DNA of 64,000 nt from Lachnotalea glycerini (GTDB taxonomy: Bacteria > Bacillota > Clostridia > Lachnospirales > Lachnospiraceae), in the NCBI RefSeq assembly GCF_003201285.1, contig NZ_QICS01000004.1, forward strand, positions 124,001 through 188,000. Reading direction: 5' to 3'. Positions 25,504 to 34,680 of this stretch are shown one piece after another. The notes beneath the pieces were generated by a model. The model was not told the DNA's origin, made no database searches, and saw nothing but the letters and a program-made list of their open reading frames with translations. A program made the position numbers and the translations under genes. The first letter of the stretch is position 1, and each line of letters opens with the position of its first letter.

Positions 25504-27460
25504 GAATTTATATATGAAGCTGGCATTAACCAACATGAAAAAAAATAAAGATATGGTATTGCCTTACTTGATTGCAAATACAATTATTGCAGGCATGTAT
25601 TTTCTGGTTATCGCAATGCTTAACAACAAAGGATTAAAGGATATCCCGTCTAGTGGCTCATTGGTACAGTGTTTTCAAATTTCAAATTTTATTATTAGTA
25701 TTATTGCAGTCATATTTATGGTGTATGTAAATAGTTTTTTAATTAAAAAAAGGTTAAAAGAATTTGGTTTATATAATATTCTTGGACTAGAAAAAAAACA
25801 TATTATTTACGTCATGTTGACTGAAAATATCATTTTATTTGGAGCAGCCATCTTGAGTGGAATGCTTTTTGGAATCATATTTGGGAAGCTTATGTTTTTA
25901 GTGCTGTTAAAGATTTGCCATACTTCAGCAGAAACAAGGTTTTTATTAAGTATCACACCATTTATTCAGACGCTTAAGCTGTTTGGTATCATTTTTGTTT
26001 TCTGTTCCTTTATCAATAGCATTACCATACTAAGGAATAAGACAATCGATTTATTACAACGCGCCAAATATGGGGAGAAAAAAATGAGAGGATTGATACC
26101 TCTTACCATTCTTGGACTTGTGCTTTTGGCAATTGCCTATTACAAGGCAAATAAGATTGATAATTATGTTCAGGCAATTGAGGTGTTTTTCCCCGCCGTT
26201 CTCATGGTTATGATTGCAACTTATCTTTTGTTTATGACGGGAAGTATAGTATTGCTTAATATATTGAAGAAGAATAAAAGCTTTTACTATAAAAGCAATA
26301 ATTTTATTTCTACCTCAAGTCTTATTTACCGTATGAAACAAAATGCAGTAGGATTAGCAAATATTTGTATATTAAGTACGATGGCAATTGTAACAGCAGC
26401 AGGGTGTATGTCACTCTATTTAGGGCAGGAAACAATTATTAAACAGTTTAATCCGTTTGATATGATGCTCAATAAGCAGGCTGAGCCAATTCAGGAGGCT
26501 GCAATTAGGGAATTGGCAGATCAATACCAGATTGAGATAGACGATTACGTAGAGTATGAAGCCACAGTAGGAAGTTTTGTTCTAGAAGATAACAAGGTTC
26601 AAAAAATAGACCAAAATATACAAAATATGGATTTTAGTCAATTGTATGATTTCGTAGCAATCAGCGAAACAGAATATAATAAAGCTTGCAATACGAATCT
26701 TAGTCTGGAAGAAAATCATGTAATATTAGCTTCACTGGACGATTTAGCAAAGCTTCGTGAGGGACTGGATGCAGTAGGAAAGATGTATCAGGTTGATGAT
26801 ATTATTACTGAATCGCCTCTTCTTAAGTGTAAAAATTCAAACAGAACCAATTTTATTTATCTTATCTTTTCAAATGATGAAGAAGCGCTTGCTTTTACCA
26901 ATCAGGTATATGAAAGCAGATATGATACGAATGAAATAAAGAGTTATCAATATATCAATTATCAAGGAGAAGAAAATGATAAACTTTTATTTGCTACTTT
27001 CGTTACAAAGCTGTCTGATGCAAATTCAACGGCTTCTAGTGTTGATACCTTTCGGGTTAAGGCCTATGGTATGTATGGTGGTTTACTTTTTATTGGAATA
27101 CTATTTATCATAATATTTCTCACAATAACCATATTGATCATTTACTTTAAGCAGGTGACGGAAGGCTTTGATGATAGAGAACGCTTCGTAATATTGCAAA
27201 AGGTAGGAATGGATGAAAAAATGGTAAAACAAGTAATAAACCGCCAGATTATTATCGTATTCTTTATTCCGCTTATTATGGCATTAATTCATTTACTCGC
27301 AGCCTCTAACATTATTAAGGCTCTGCTGACAGCCTTTTATATGGTTGATATGGAACTGGTTTTAAAGTGTATCGCAGGAACCTCAGCATTATTTGCTGTC
27401 ACCTATGTTGTAGTATATAAAATGACAGCAAAGGTCTACTTAAGAATCGTAAAATTCTAA
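25496..27460 (+). CDS. BceB-type ABC permease
   Basis: Membrane subunit with the BceB architecture: an FtsX-like bundle near the N-terminus, further helices, a large extracellular domain (roughly residues 310-520, without membrane segments) that binds the peptide, and three C-terminal helices. TTG 25496 (residues LGKNLYMKLALTNM) lies 6 bases after GGAGGTG and gives 654 aa, the normal family size; the frame upstream lies within bceA. It is expected to work with the kinase as a flux sensor. Confidence 0.9.
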   Translation: MGKNLYMKLALTNMKKNKDMVLPYLIANTIIAGMYFLVIAMLNNKGLKDIPSSGSLVQCFQISNFIISIIAVIFMVYVNSFLIKKRLKEFGLYNILGLEKKHIIYVMLTENIILFGAAILSGMLFGIIFGKLMFLVLLKICHTSAETRFLLSITPFIQTLKLFGIIFVFCSFINSITILRNKTIDLLQRAKYGEKKMRGLIPLTILGLVLLAIAYYKANKIDNYVQAIEVFFPAVLMVMIATYLLFMTGSIVLLNILKKNKSFYYKSNNFISTSSLIYRMKQNAVGLANICILSTMAIVTAAGCMSLYLGQETIIKQFNPFDMMLNKQAEPIQEAAIRELADQYQIEIDDYVEYEATVGSFVLEDNKVQKIDQNIQNMDFSQLYDFVAISETEYNKACNTNLSLEENHVILASLDDLAKLREGLDAVGKMYQVDDIITESPLLKCKNSNRTNFIYLIFSNDEEALAFTNQVYESRYDTNEIKSYQYINYQGEENDKLLFATFVTKLSDANSTASSVDTFRVKAYGMYGGLLFIGILFIIIFLTITILIIYFKQVTEGFDDRERFVILQKVGMDEKMVKQVINRQIIIVFFIPLIMALIHLLAASNIIKALLTAFYMVDMELVLKCIAGTSALFAVTYVVVYKMTAKVYLRIVKF

Positions 27461-27474
27461 TTCATGCATATAAT

Positions 27475-28107
27475 TTATGAAATGGAAGTAAAGTCAAAGT
27501 CCAGCAATTCGCCAAAGCTTGCAATTTGGTAATCTGGTTTTTCAACACTTCCAAAGCCGTAGCTTGCATAGATCATGGGAATCCCTGCTATCTTGCAAGC
27601 ATCGGCATCACCTTGTGTATCCCCAACATAGATAGCTGATTGTAATTGGTTTCTTTTCATAATTAATTTAAGGTTATCACCTTTAAGAAGTTTTGTTATA
27701 CCGGGGCATGTAAAATCAGTGATGTATCCGCCCAGATTTGTTGCTTTAAGAAAGGTTTCAATATAGCCAGCCTGACAATTACTAACAATAAATAATTGAT
27801 ATTTCTTTGATAATTCTTTGATACCTTCTGCCATACCCTCATATAAATAGCCGCATTCCTTGGCTAGAAAGGCATGCTCATATTCAAAACAGCTTTGCAT
27901 CAAGGCTTTTTTCTTTGTTTCTTCAAGTGTAGGAAACAAAGCTTCAATAATCGCCTCAAGTGGCTTTCCGAATAAGCCTTTCAATTGATTGGCAGTTACC
28001 CTAAGACTTAAGTCTGTGGTTTCTTCTATTGCAAGATTCCAAGCTCTGGCAACGATTTTTGTGGAATCCCATAAGGTACCGTCTACATCAAATATAATTC
28101 CGTCCAT
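27475..28107 (-). CDS. HAD-family phosphatase (phosphoglycolate phosphatase-like)
   Basis: Haloacid dehalogenase-superfamily hydrolase of about 210 aa. Motif I is FDVDGTLWDST, motif II VSNCQ, motif III the Lys in KLLKGDNLK, and motif IV YVGDTQGDADACKIAG. The cap is a small helical domain (LFGKPLEAIIEALFP), as in Gph/PGP. AGGAGG precedes the ATG at 28107; the frame extends upstream to 28176 without a ribosome site. The substrate is unknown. It is convergent with the BceB-type gene. Confidence 0.88.
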   Translation of the reverse strand: MDGIIFDVDGTLWDSTKIVARAWNLAIEETTDLSLRVTANQLKGLFGKPLEAIIEALFPTLEETKKKALMQSCFEYEHAFLAKECGYLYEGMAEGIKELSKKYQLFIVSNCQAGYIETFLKATNLGGYITDFTCPGITKLLKGDNLKLIMKRNQLQSAIYVGDTQGDADACKIAGIPMIYASYGFGSVEKPDYQIASFGELLDFDFTSIS

Positions 28108-28275
28108 TTTATCCTCCTGATTATTACGCGTATCATTTAAAAAGGCTTTATAAAAGTGCTTATGTTTTTTTGCCATATGAACATAATAGTATATATCATA
28201 AGGATTGGCAAGAGGTTACTATCAGACTTACCGTCAAATAGTAAAGATAAAGATTCTAACAATTTTTACATTTTC

Positions 28276-28305
28276 TTGTGCATATTTTGATAATTATGAT
28301 ATAAT
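28276..28305 (+). promoter_or_regulatory. Promoter of the nicotinate phosphoribosyltransferase gene
   Basis: TTGTGC (28276-28281), 18-base spacer, TATAAT (28300-28305), about 95 bp before the start codon. A 64-aa open frame that crosses this promoter is judged noncoding. Confidence 0.6.
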
Positions 28306-28400
28306 AAAAGCGTTTATAAAAAATGTTGAATTTAGTCGGGAAGCGATGATACTTTCGAATCCTTTTATAAGTACCATAGGGCTAAATAAAGGAGATTAGG

Positions 28401-29855
28401 ATGAGTACAATGAATTTGACATTGTTGACAGATTTTTATGAGCTGACAATGATGCAGGGATACTTTAAAAACAACAAGACAGAAACCGTAATTTTTGACG
28501 CATTTTACAGAACGAACCCATCAGGTAATGGTTATGCCATAACAGCAGGTCTTGACCAGGTAATTGACTATATTAAAAATTTACGTTTTGTAACAGAAGA
28601 TATTGAATATTTGAGAAGTCTATCTATTTTTGATGAAGATTTTTTAGCGTACTTAAAAGATTTTAGATTTTCGGGAGATATTTATGCAATACCGGAGGGT
28701 ACAGTGGTATTTCCAAGGGAACCGTTAATTAAGGTGATTGCACCTATTATAGAAGCACAGCTTGTGGAGACTGCGATACTTACCATAATTAATCATCAAA
28801 GTCTGATTGCTACTAAGGCCGCAAGAGTGGTCTATGCAGCAAAGGGCGATGGAGTGATGGAATTTGGACTTCGTCGAGCACAAGGACCGGATGCCGGTAT
28901 CTACGGTGCAAGAGCTGCAGTAATCGGCGGCTGTATTGGGACTTCTAATGTATTGGCAGGTCAGTTGTTCGATGTTCCGGTACTTGGTACACATGCGCAT
29001 AGCTGGATCATGAGCTTTTCAGATGAATACAGTGCTTTTCAAAAATATGCTAAGCTCTATCCTGACAAATGTATTCTTTTAGTGGATACATATGATACCT
29101 TAAAATCAGGCGTTCCAAATGCCATAAAGATATTCGATGAGATGAAAGCAAACCATATACCAATGCCTTATTATGGGATACGAATGGACAGTGGAGATTT
29201 GGCATATCTATCTAAAAAAGCCAGAAAAATGTTGGATGATGCGGGCTATTATGATGCCGTAATTGCCGCTTCCAGTGATTTGGATGAATATTTAATTGAT
29301 AGTTTGAAGACGCAAAGAGCAGCAATATCTTCGTGGGGAGTGGGAACGAATCTGATTACCTCAAAGGATTGCCCTGCATTTGGAGGTGTCTATAAGCTGG
29401 CAGCAATTATGAATGAGAACCAAGAATTCATTCCAAAGATTAAACTTTCAGAGAATACAGAAAAGATTACGAATCCGGGTAATAAAACAATTTATCGCAT
29501 TTATGAAAAGGATACTGGTAAAATTAAAGCGGATCTTATTTCGTTGGTTGGTGAGAGTTTTTCAGAAGATGAAGATTTAATGATTTTTGACCCAATTGAA
29601 ACTTGGAAGAAAACAAAGCTTAAGGCCGGTACGTATACACTTAGAGAAATTTTAGAGCCTGTATTTAAGTCAGGAGAATGTATTTACAAGACACCAAAGG
29701 TGATGGAAATTCGCAATTATTGCGCACAAGAATTAGATACCTTATGGGATGAAACAAAACGTTTGATAAATCCACATAATGTATATGTTGATTTATCAGA
29801 TCAACTCTATCAGATGAAAGCAGAGCTGCTTGATAAAATGAGTCTGACGGAATAG
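28401..29855 (+). CDS. pncB: Nicotinate phosphoribosyltransferase
   Basis: NAD salvage enzyme (484 aa) joining nicotinate and PRPP to nicotinate mononucleotide with ATP hydrolysis. Features: LLTDFYELTMMQGYF at the N-terminus, EFGLRRAQGPDAG around the active site, GTHAHSWIMSF with the regulatory/phosphorylated His region, VDTYDTLKSGVPNAI, and RMDSGDLAYLSKKAR. GGAGATTAGG precedes the ATG. It stands alone between its own promoter and terminator. Confidence 0.95.
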   Translation: MSTMNLTLLTDFYELTMMQGYFKNNKTETVIFDAFYRTNPSGNGYAITAGLDQVIDYIKNLRFVTEDIEYLRSLSIFDEDFLAYLKDFRFSGDIYAIPEGTVVFPREPLIKVIAPIIEAQLVETAILTIINHQSLIATKAARVVYAAKGDGVMEFGLRRAQGPDAGIYGARAAVIGGCIGTSNVLAGQLFDVPVLGTHAHSWIMSFSDEYSAFQKYAKLYPDKCILLVDTYDTLKSGVPNAIKIFDEMKANHIPMPYYGIRMDSGDLAYLSKKARKMLDDAGYYDAVIAASSDLDEYLIDSLKTQRAAISSWGVGTNLITSKDCPAFGGVYKLAAIMNENQEFIPKIKLSENTEKITNPGNKTIYRIYEKDTGKIKADLISLVGESFSEDEDLMIFDPIETWKKTKLKAGTYTLREILEPVFKSGECIYKTPKVMEIRNYCAQELDTLWDETKRLINPHNVYVDLSDQLYQMKAELLDKMSLTE

Positions 29856-29946
29856 GTATCATTTACAGCTTTAAGAAAGCCACGAGGCATACTACCGTTT
29901 TATTATATGTTATGAATGTAGCCAAATGATTATTATAAATAGGATT

Positions 29947-29984
29947 AAAAAAGGTGATTCTTATATTAGAATCATCTTTTTTTT
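29947..29984 (+). terminator. Terminator after pncB
   Basis: Stem AAGGTGATTCT/AGAATCATCTT (one G-U), loop TATATT, followed by a run of eight T. An open frame that begins inside it was trimmed from the next gene. Confidence 0.92.
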
Positions 29985-30058
29985 CACAAATCATTCAAAC
30001 TGCCTACACATGGATAACAATACCGTATTTTATAGTAATATCACAAGGAGGCGATAGT

Positions 30059-31111
30059 ATGGTAATAGTCATTCCAGCATATGAACCGGATCATCATTTA
30101 GTCAAAATGGTAGAAAATTTGATCTATTATACGAATTATCCGATTGTCATTGTTAACGATGGCAGCAGTGAAGATAAAAAGGTTATTTTTGACCGCTTAA
30201 GATCTTTTGTGGATGTAATCAATCATCCTGCGAATTTAGGTAAGGGTGAAGCGATGAAAACCGGGTTAAAATACATTCAAAAACAATTTCCTTTTGAGGA
30301 TGGAGTCGTATTTATAGACGCGGATGGTCAGCATTCCATTGAAGATATGGAAAAAGTAATAGAAGCATTTTATCTTAATCAGGGTGCATTGATTATAGGA
30401 AGCAGAGAATTTACAGGAAAGATTCCTATTAAATCATTAATTGGTAATAAAATAACCCGATTAATTTTTAAGATATTAAGCAAAGTTGCAGTGTCAGACA
30501 CCCAAACAGGACTAAGGGCGGTATCAACAAAATATATTCCAATGCTGCTTGAAATAGAGGGTGAAAGATATGAATATGAAATGAATATGCTTTTAACTTT
30601 TGCAAAGGAAAAGATTAAAATAGCAGAGGTATCCATTGAGACAATTTATGAGGATTCTAGTAACTCAACGTCACATTTTCGTGCAGTTAAGGATTCGATA
30701 AGAATTTATAGTGTGATATTTAAGTTTATGACCTCATCGGCGGTCAGCGCATTACTAGATTATGTATTGTTTATTTTCTTAATCAGTTTATTTGCAGGCA
30801 TTCAAAGTTCACTCTCAGTTATAGTCTGTAATATTTTTGCAAGAGTGGTGAGTGCGATAACGAACTACAATCTAAATAAAAAATGTGTTTTTAAAAGCAA
30901 CAATGATAATAGAAGTTATGGAATAAAGTACGCTGTTTTGGCAATTGGCATTTTATGTGCTAATTCACTTATTTTATATGTTTTGACAAACCTTATGTTT
31001 ATCCCTGCAGCAATTGCAAAGATAGTTACGGAAATTCTATTATTCTTTGTCAGCTTTCTTATACAGCAAAGATTCATATTTACAAGAAAAGTGAATCAAC
31101 AAAGTATATAA
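30059..31111 (+). CDS. Family 2 glycosyltransferase fused to a GtrA membrane domain
   Basis: A 350-aa two-domain protein. The N-terminal GT-A domain shows VIVIPAYEPD, VNDGSSEDKK, NLGKGEAMKTGLKY and the nucleotide-sugar/metal-binding DADGQH, like polyprenyl-phosphate sugar transferases. From residue ~225 a GtrA domain of four membrane helices follows. The start is ATG 30059 after AAGGAGG; the upstream frame crosses the pncB terminator. Such fusions make or flip lipid-linked sugars for wall polysaccharide modification. It forms an operon with the next two genes. Confidence 0.9.
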   Translation: MVIVIPAYEPDHHLVKMVENLIYYTNYPIVIVNDGSSEDKKVIFDRLRSFVDVINHPANLGKGEAMKTGLKYIQKQFPFEDGVVFIDADGQHSIEDMEKVIEAFYLNQGALIIGSREFTGKIPIKSLIGNKITRLIFKILSKVAVSDTQTGLRAVSTKYIPMLLEIEGERYEYEMNMLLTFAKEKIKIAEVSIETIYEDSSNSTSHFRAVKDSIRIYSVIFKFMTSSAVSALLDYVLFIFLISLFAGIQSSLSVIVCNIFARVVSAITNYNLNKKCVFKSNNDNRSYGIKYAVLAIGILCANSLILYVLTNLMFIPAAIAKIVTEILLFFVSFLIQQRFIFTRKVNQQSI

Positions 31112-31141
31112 TCAGAAGGTAACAAGAAAGGATGAAGAATC

Positions 31142-32215
31142 ATGAGCCAGACTACAAGTAAGACAGTAAAGGCAGCAGGTAAGAAAATAGCCATTGATAT
31201 TATCGTAGGACTTTTATGTGTAGGAGTATTTTATGTTACACATTATCTCATACCAAGTAAGGCAAGCGGCGATTATACAATAATTTCGTCAGCCGCAACT
31301 ACAACTGCGGCAAGCACGTCAACCACAAATACAAATACACAAAGCACTTCGGCAAATACAAGTGATACGAGTAATTCAGAAACTACAGAGGTTAGTACAA
31401 CAGATGTAGCAACTTCGACAACAGCATCAAAAGTAACTGATTGGAGTGAGAAGTTCGCAGATAAATTTACAGATACCGTAGTACAAACGGATTCATCCTA
31501 TACAAGTCCAGATGTATCCATTACGATAGAAAATGTTACAACAGAATCAGGTTCATCTCAGATTAGTTATTATGTGGCAGATATTTATGTAGCAGATATT
31601 ACCTGTTTCCAAACGGCGCTTGCGAAGGATACATATGGAACAGGCTATAAAGATACAATATCTAATATGGCTTCTGATAATAATGCAATTTTAGCAACAA
31701 ACGGTGATTATTACAGCTATTCCAATGAAGGAATTGTAATAAGAAACGGAGTCGTATACCGCTCTGCACAGACCGATGCAGATGTATGTGTGCTATATTA
31801 TGATGGAACGATGAAAACTTTTTCCGGCAGTGAGTTTGATATAGATGAGGCAATCAATGATGGTGCCTACCAGGCATGGACCTTTGGACCAATGCTGTTA
31901 GACGATTCGGGAAACGCTATTACGTCATTTAATGCATCAAAGCGATTGCAAAGTAAAAATCCTCGAACTGCAATCGGTTACTATGAGCCGGGACATTACT
32001 GTCTGGTTACAGTGGATGGTCGTGATGATGATTCCGCAGGAATGACATTAACCAATTTGTCTAATCTTTTTGAAGAGCTTGGCTGTACCAGTGCCTATAA
32101 TTTAGATGGAGGTAAATCTTCCGTTATGACATATGATGGTACAGTTGTCAACAATCCAGTAAATGGCGGTCGACAAAGCAGTGATTGCATTTTAATTAAG
32201 GAGGTTACAGAATAA
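31142..32215 (+). CDS. Membrane-anchored phosphodiester glycosidase (NAGPA domain)
   Basis: A 357-aa exported protein. One N-terminal membrane helix is followed by a ~70-residue Thr/Ser-rich linker, then a phosphodiester glycosidase domain related to the mammalian uncovering enzyme: TNGDYYSYSNEGIVIRNG, FGPMLLDD, NPRTAIGYYEPG, VDGRDDDSAGMTL and NLDGGKSSVM, the last two being the catalytic blocks. The preceding glycosyltransferase suggests action on sugar-phosphate diesters of surface polymers. The stop overlaps the next start by one base. Confidence 0.9.
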   Translation: MSQTTSKTVKAAGKKIAIDIIVGLLCVGVFYVTHYLIPSKASGDYTIISSAATTTAASTSTTNTNTQSTSANTSDTSNSETTEVSTTDVATSTTASKVTDWSEKFADKFTDTVVQTDSSYTSPDVSITIENVTTESGSSQISYYVADIYVADITCFQTALAKDTYGTGYKDTISNMASDNNAILATNGDYYSYSNEGIVIRNGVVYRSAQTDADVCVLYYDGTMKTFSGSEFDIDEAINDGAYQAWTFGPMLLDDSGNAITSFNASKRLQSKNPRTAIGYYEPGHYCLVTVDGRDDDSAGMTLTNLSNLFEELGCTSAYNLDGGKSSVMTYDGTVVNNPVNGGRQSSDCILIKEVTE

Positions 32216-32427
32216 TGAAAAAGATACTCAATCAAATAGTGAAGCTGTTGCCTCATGCAACCTTGATACTCGCTGTTATATTTATAACCTTTCTTATCTT
32301 GGATCAGTATAATCCAATGATGAATTTTGTAAATAATGATACTTCCATGAAGCTTTTAGGCGCATTTTGTATACTCACTTTAATTAACTCAGGCATTGTT
32401 ATAGTCAAAAATATAAACTTAGAATAA
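32215..32427 (+). CDS. Small two-helix membrane protein
   Basis: A 70-aa protein with two hydrophobic helices separated by a short polar loop (DQYNPMMNFVNNDTSM). It starts on the last base of the glycosidase stop and belongs to that operon. No family was recognised. The coupling suggests a partner role for the glycosidase or glycosyltransferase. Confidence 0.75.
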   Translation: MKKILNQIVKLLPHATLILAVIFITFLILDQYNPMMNFVNNDTSMKLLGAFCILTLINSGIVIVKNINLE

Positions 32428-32540
32428 AATGGAATTAAAAATCTTTTTAAATAATTGTTATAATTATGTATTAAATCCTCGATTTAACAAATAATAGTAT
32501 CAAAGTAAATAGTTACTAAACATTAAATGGAGGAATCGAA

Positions 32541-33089
32541 ATGAAAGCAACTGGAATTGTAAGGCGAATAGATGATTTGGGGCGTGTGGTTATACCAAAG
32601 GAGATTAGACGAACTCTTCGAATTCGTGAAGGAGATCCACTTGAAATCTTCACCGACCGAGAAGGTGAAATTATATTAAAAAAATATTCTCCAATCGGAG
32701 AATTAAGCCTATTTGCAAAGCAGTATGCAGAGGTGTTGGCACAGACCTGCGGTCATGTCGTATGCATTGCCGACAGAGATCAGATTATTGCGGTGTCAGG
32801 TGGAAGTAAGAAAGAATTCTTGGGAAAAAATATTAGCAAAAAGTTGGATGAAGCCATAAATGATAGAGAAACTCTTACTGTGGCAGCAGGAGAAAAGCAA
32901 TTTATCAATGTTATTGATGAGGAGATGGATGAATTTGCTTCAGAGGTTATTGCACCAATTCTAAGTGAAGGAGACGCAATCGGAGCTGTCATTATACTTT
33001 GCAAGGATAAAAGCGGCAAAACTGAAAAAGCAGAACAAAAGCTTGCAATATCAGCAGCAGGTTTTCTTGGAAGACAAATGGAAAGCTAG
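32541..33089 (+). CDS. spoVT: Stage V sporulation protein T
   Basis: AbrB-type DNA-binding regulator (182 aa) of forespore gene expression. The N-terminal swapped-hairpin domain MKATGIVRRIDDLGRVVIPK..RR.LRI is followed by a GAF-like domain (from ~residue 55). GGAGG lies before the ATG. In Bacillus it modulates the sigma-G regulon. Its presence supports a spore-forming host. I see no certain forespore promoter upstream. Confidence 0.95.
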   Translation: MKATGIVRRIDDLGRVVIPKEIRRTLRIREGDPLEIFTDREGEIILKKYSPIGELSLFAKQYAEVLAQTCGHVVCIADRDQIIAVSGGSKKEFLGKNISKKLDEAINDRETLTVAAGEKQFINVIDEEMDEFASEVIAPILSEGDAIGAVIILCKDKSGKTEKAEQKLAISAAGFLGRQMES

Positions 33090-33181
33090 TAAGCAATGTT
33101 TTAAAGCACGTCTTTCATTCGCATAGTACTTTTTATAAATTATGAACTAACTCTAATATTATAATGTAAGTAATTTTAACG

Positions 33182-33224
33182 ACCCTTTCATGTCTTATAA
33201 ATATGGATATGAAAGGGTTTATTT
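33182..33224. terminator. Bidirectional terminator between spoVT and the kinase gene
   Basis: Ten-bp stem ACCCTTTCAT (33182-33191) with ATGAAAGGGT (33209-33218), followed by TTATTTT. It separates convergent genes. Confidence 0.85.
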
Positions 33225-33249
33225 TGAGTTATGGGTGTAACAATAACTG

Positions 33250-34677
33250 CTAGTTCTCTCTTGGCGAAGTCTTTGAAAGCGGCAATGTGAAAATAAATTC
33301 AGTACCGACACCTTCCGTACTGATAACATTAATATTTTCAGAGTGAGCCTGAATAATTTCCTTTACAATTGATAAACCGAGGCCGGTTCCCTTTTTGTCC
33401 TTGCCTCGTGATAAATCCGATTTATAGAATCGTTCCCAGATTTTTTTTAAGCTGTCCTTTGGAATACCGATTCCCGTATCTTTGACAGAGACAAAAATTT
33501 TCCCATTTTTCTCTGTTGTTTCCACAAAAATATTTGAATTATTGTGGCTGAATTTAATCGCATTATCAATCAGGTTATAGAGTACCTGCTGTATTTTACT
33601 CATATCAGCGGCTACATACAAGTGGTGTCCTGTCAAAATTAATTCGATTGATATCTTCTTATCCTTGCAGGTACCCTCAAAAGTAGATGCTGTTTTCTTT
33701 ATCACTTTGTTAATATCAAAATCTGATATTTCCAGCATTGCGGCTTTCGTGTTAAAATCATTCAATGTGAGCAGACTGCTAGTTAATTTGGTAAGTCGTT
33801 CTGTCTCAAAGAGTATGATCTTTAGATACTTTTCCTGCATTTCAACCGGAATGGTTCCATCAATAATCGCCTCCACATAACCTTTAATAGAAGTAAGCGG
33901 AGAACGAAAATCATGTGAAATATTGGCGATGAATTTCTTTTGATATTCTTCACTCTTATTTAATTCGCTTGACATATAATTCAGCGTATTTGCCAGATAC
34001 CCAATTTCATCCTGCTTTCTGATATCCAGCTCGTATTTCAGATTACCTTGCGCATACTCATTGGCAGCAGTGGTAATTTTTCGAATTGGTAAATATACCA
34101 TAAAGGTAAAGGCAATCATAATAATAGTAGACAACAAGAATATAACAACCAGTGTAACGAATGTAATATTTAGGATTCGATCTTTTGAAGCGATAATTTC
34201 ACTCATGGGGGTCAATATAATTAAATAACCCTTAACCTTATAATTTGATGTCATTGGGCTGATTACACTTAGCATACTTTGATCAAACATACCATAGAAA
34301 TTGCCAGTCTGATAATAGCTGCTTCCTGATATTGTCCGGTCAAAATTTTCAATCACAGTCAAGTTATTCAAATCAGTTGTTTCCTCTGAATTAATAATAA
34401 TCTTGCCTTCCGAATCAACAATCCAAATAGTAGCAGACAGATAAGCACCCATAGCCTCCAAGTGATTGTGAAAAGTATCAATCGAAAGCTCACCTTTATA
34501 AAAGCCGGAAGCATATTTTGAGACAATAATATTTGCTACCTTATATAGAGATTCTGCTTTCTTCTCTTTTAAATGATTCATGGTTGAATCAGAAGTTAGG
34601 GTCGCAACAGTAATGAAGCTCAGAACACCAAACAATAAATATGCCAGTATAAATTTAAGATAGATTCGGCTTTTCAT
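33250..34677 (-). CDS. Sensor histidine kinase
   Basis: Membrane kinase of 475 aa: N-terminal helix, extracellular sensor domain (~residues 30-160), second helix, HAMP linker (residues ~185-240), HisKA with the phosphorylated His in ANISHDFRSPLTS, and HATPase with NAIKFSHNNSNIF, DTGIGIP and GTGLGLSIVKE. It begins 4 bp downstream of the regulator gene with GAGGTG overlapping that gene's end, so translation is coupled. The architecture resembles PhoR/ResE/VanS; the signal is unknown. Confidence 0.93.
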   Translation of the reverse strand: MKSRIYLKFILAYLLFGVLSFITVATLTSDSTMNHLKEKKAESLYKVANIIVSKYASGFYKGELSIDTFHNHLEAMGAYLSATIWIVDSEGKIIINSEETTDLNNLTVIENFDRTISGSSYYQTGNFYGMFDQSMLSVISPMTSNYKVKGYLIILTPMSEIIASKDRILNITFVTLVVIFLLSTIIMIAFTFMVYLPIRKITTAANEYAQGNLKYELDIRKQDEIGYLANTLNYMSSELNKSEEYQKKFIANISHDFRSPLTSIKGYVEAIIDGTIPVEMQEKYLKIILFETERLTKLTSSLLTLNDFNTKAAMLEISDFDINKVIKKTASTFEGTCKDKKISIELILTGHHLYVAADMSKIQQVLYNLIDNAIKFSHNNSNIFVETTEKNGKIFVSVKDTGIGIPKDSLKKIWERFYKSDLSRGKDKKGTGLGLSIVKEIIQAHSENINVISTEGVGTEFIFTLPLSKTSPREN

Positions 34678-34680
34678 ATA

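Noticed and set aside
28205-28399. 64-codon open frame before pncB
   Set aside because: It starts with TTG without a ribosome site and runs through the pncB promoter; composition looks noncoding.
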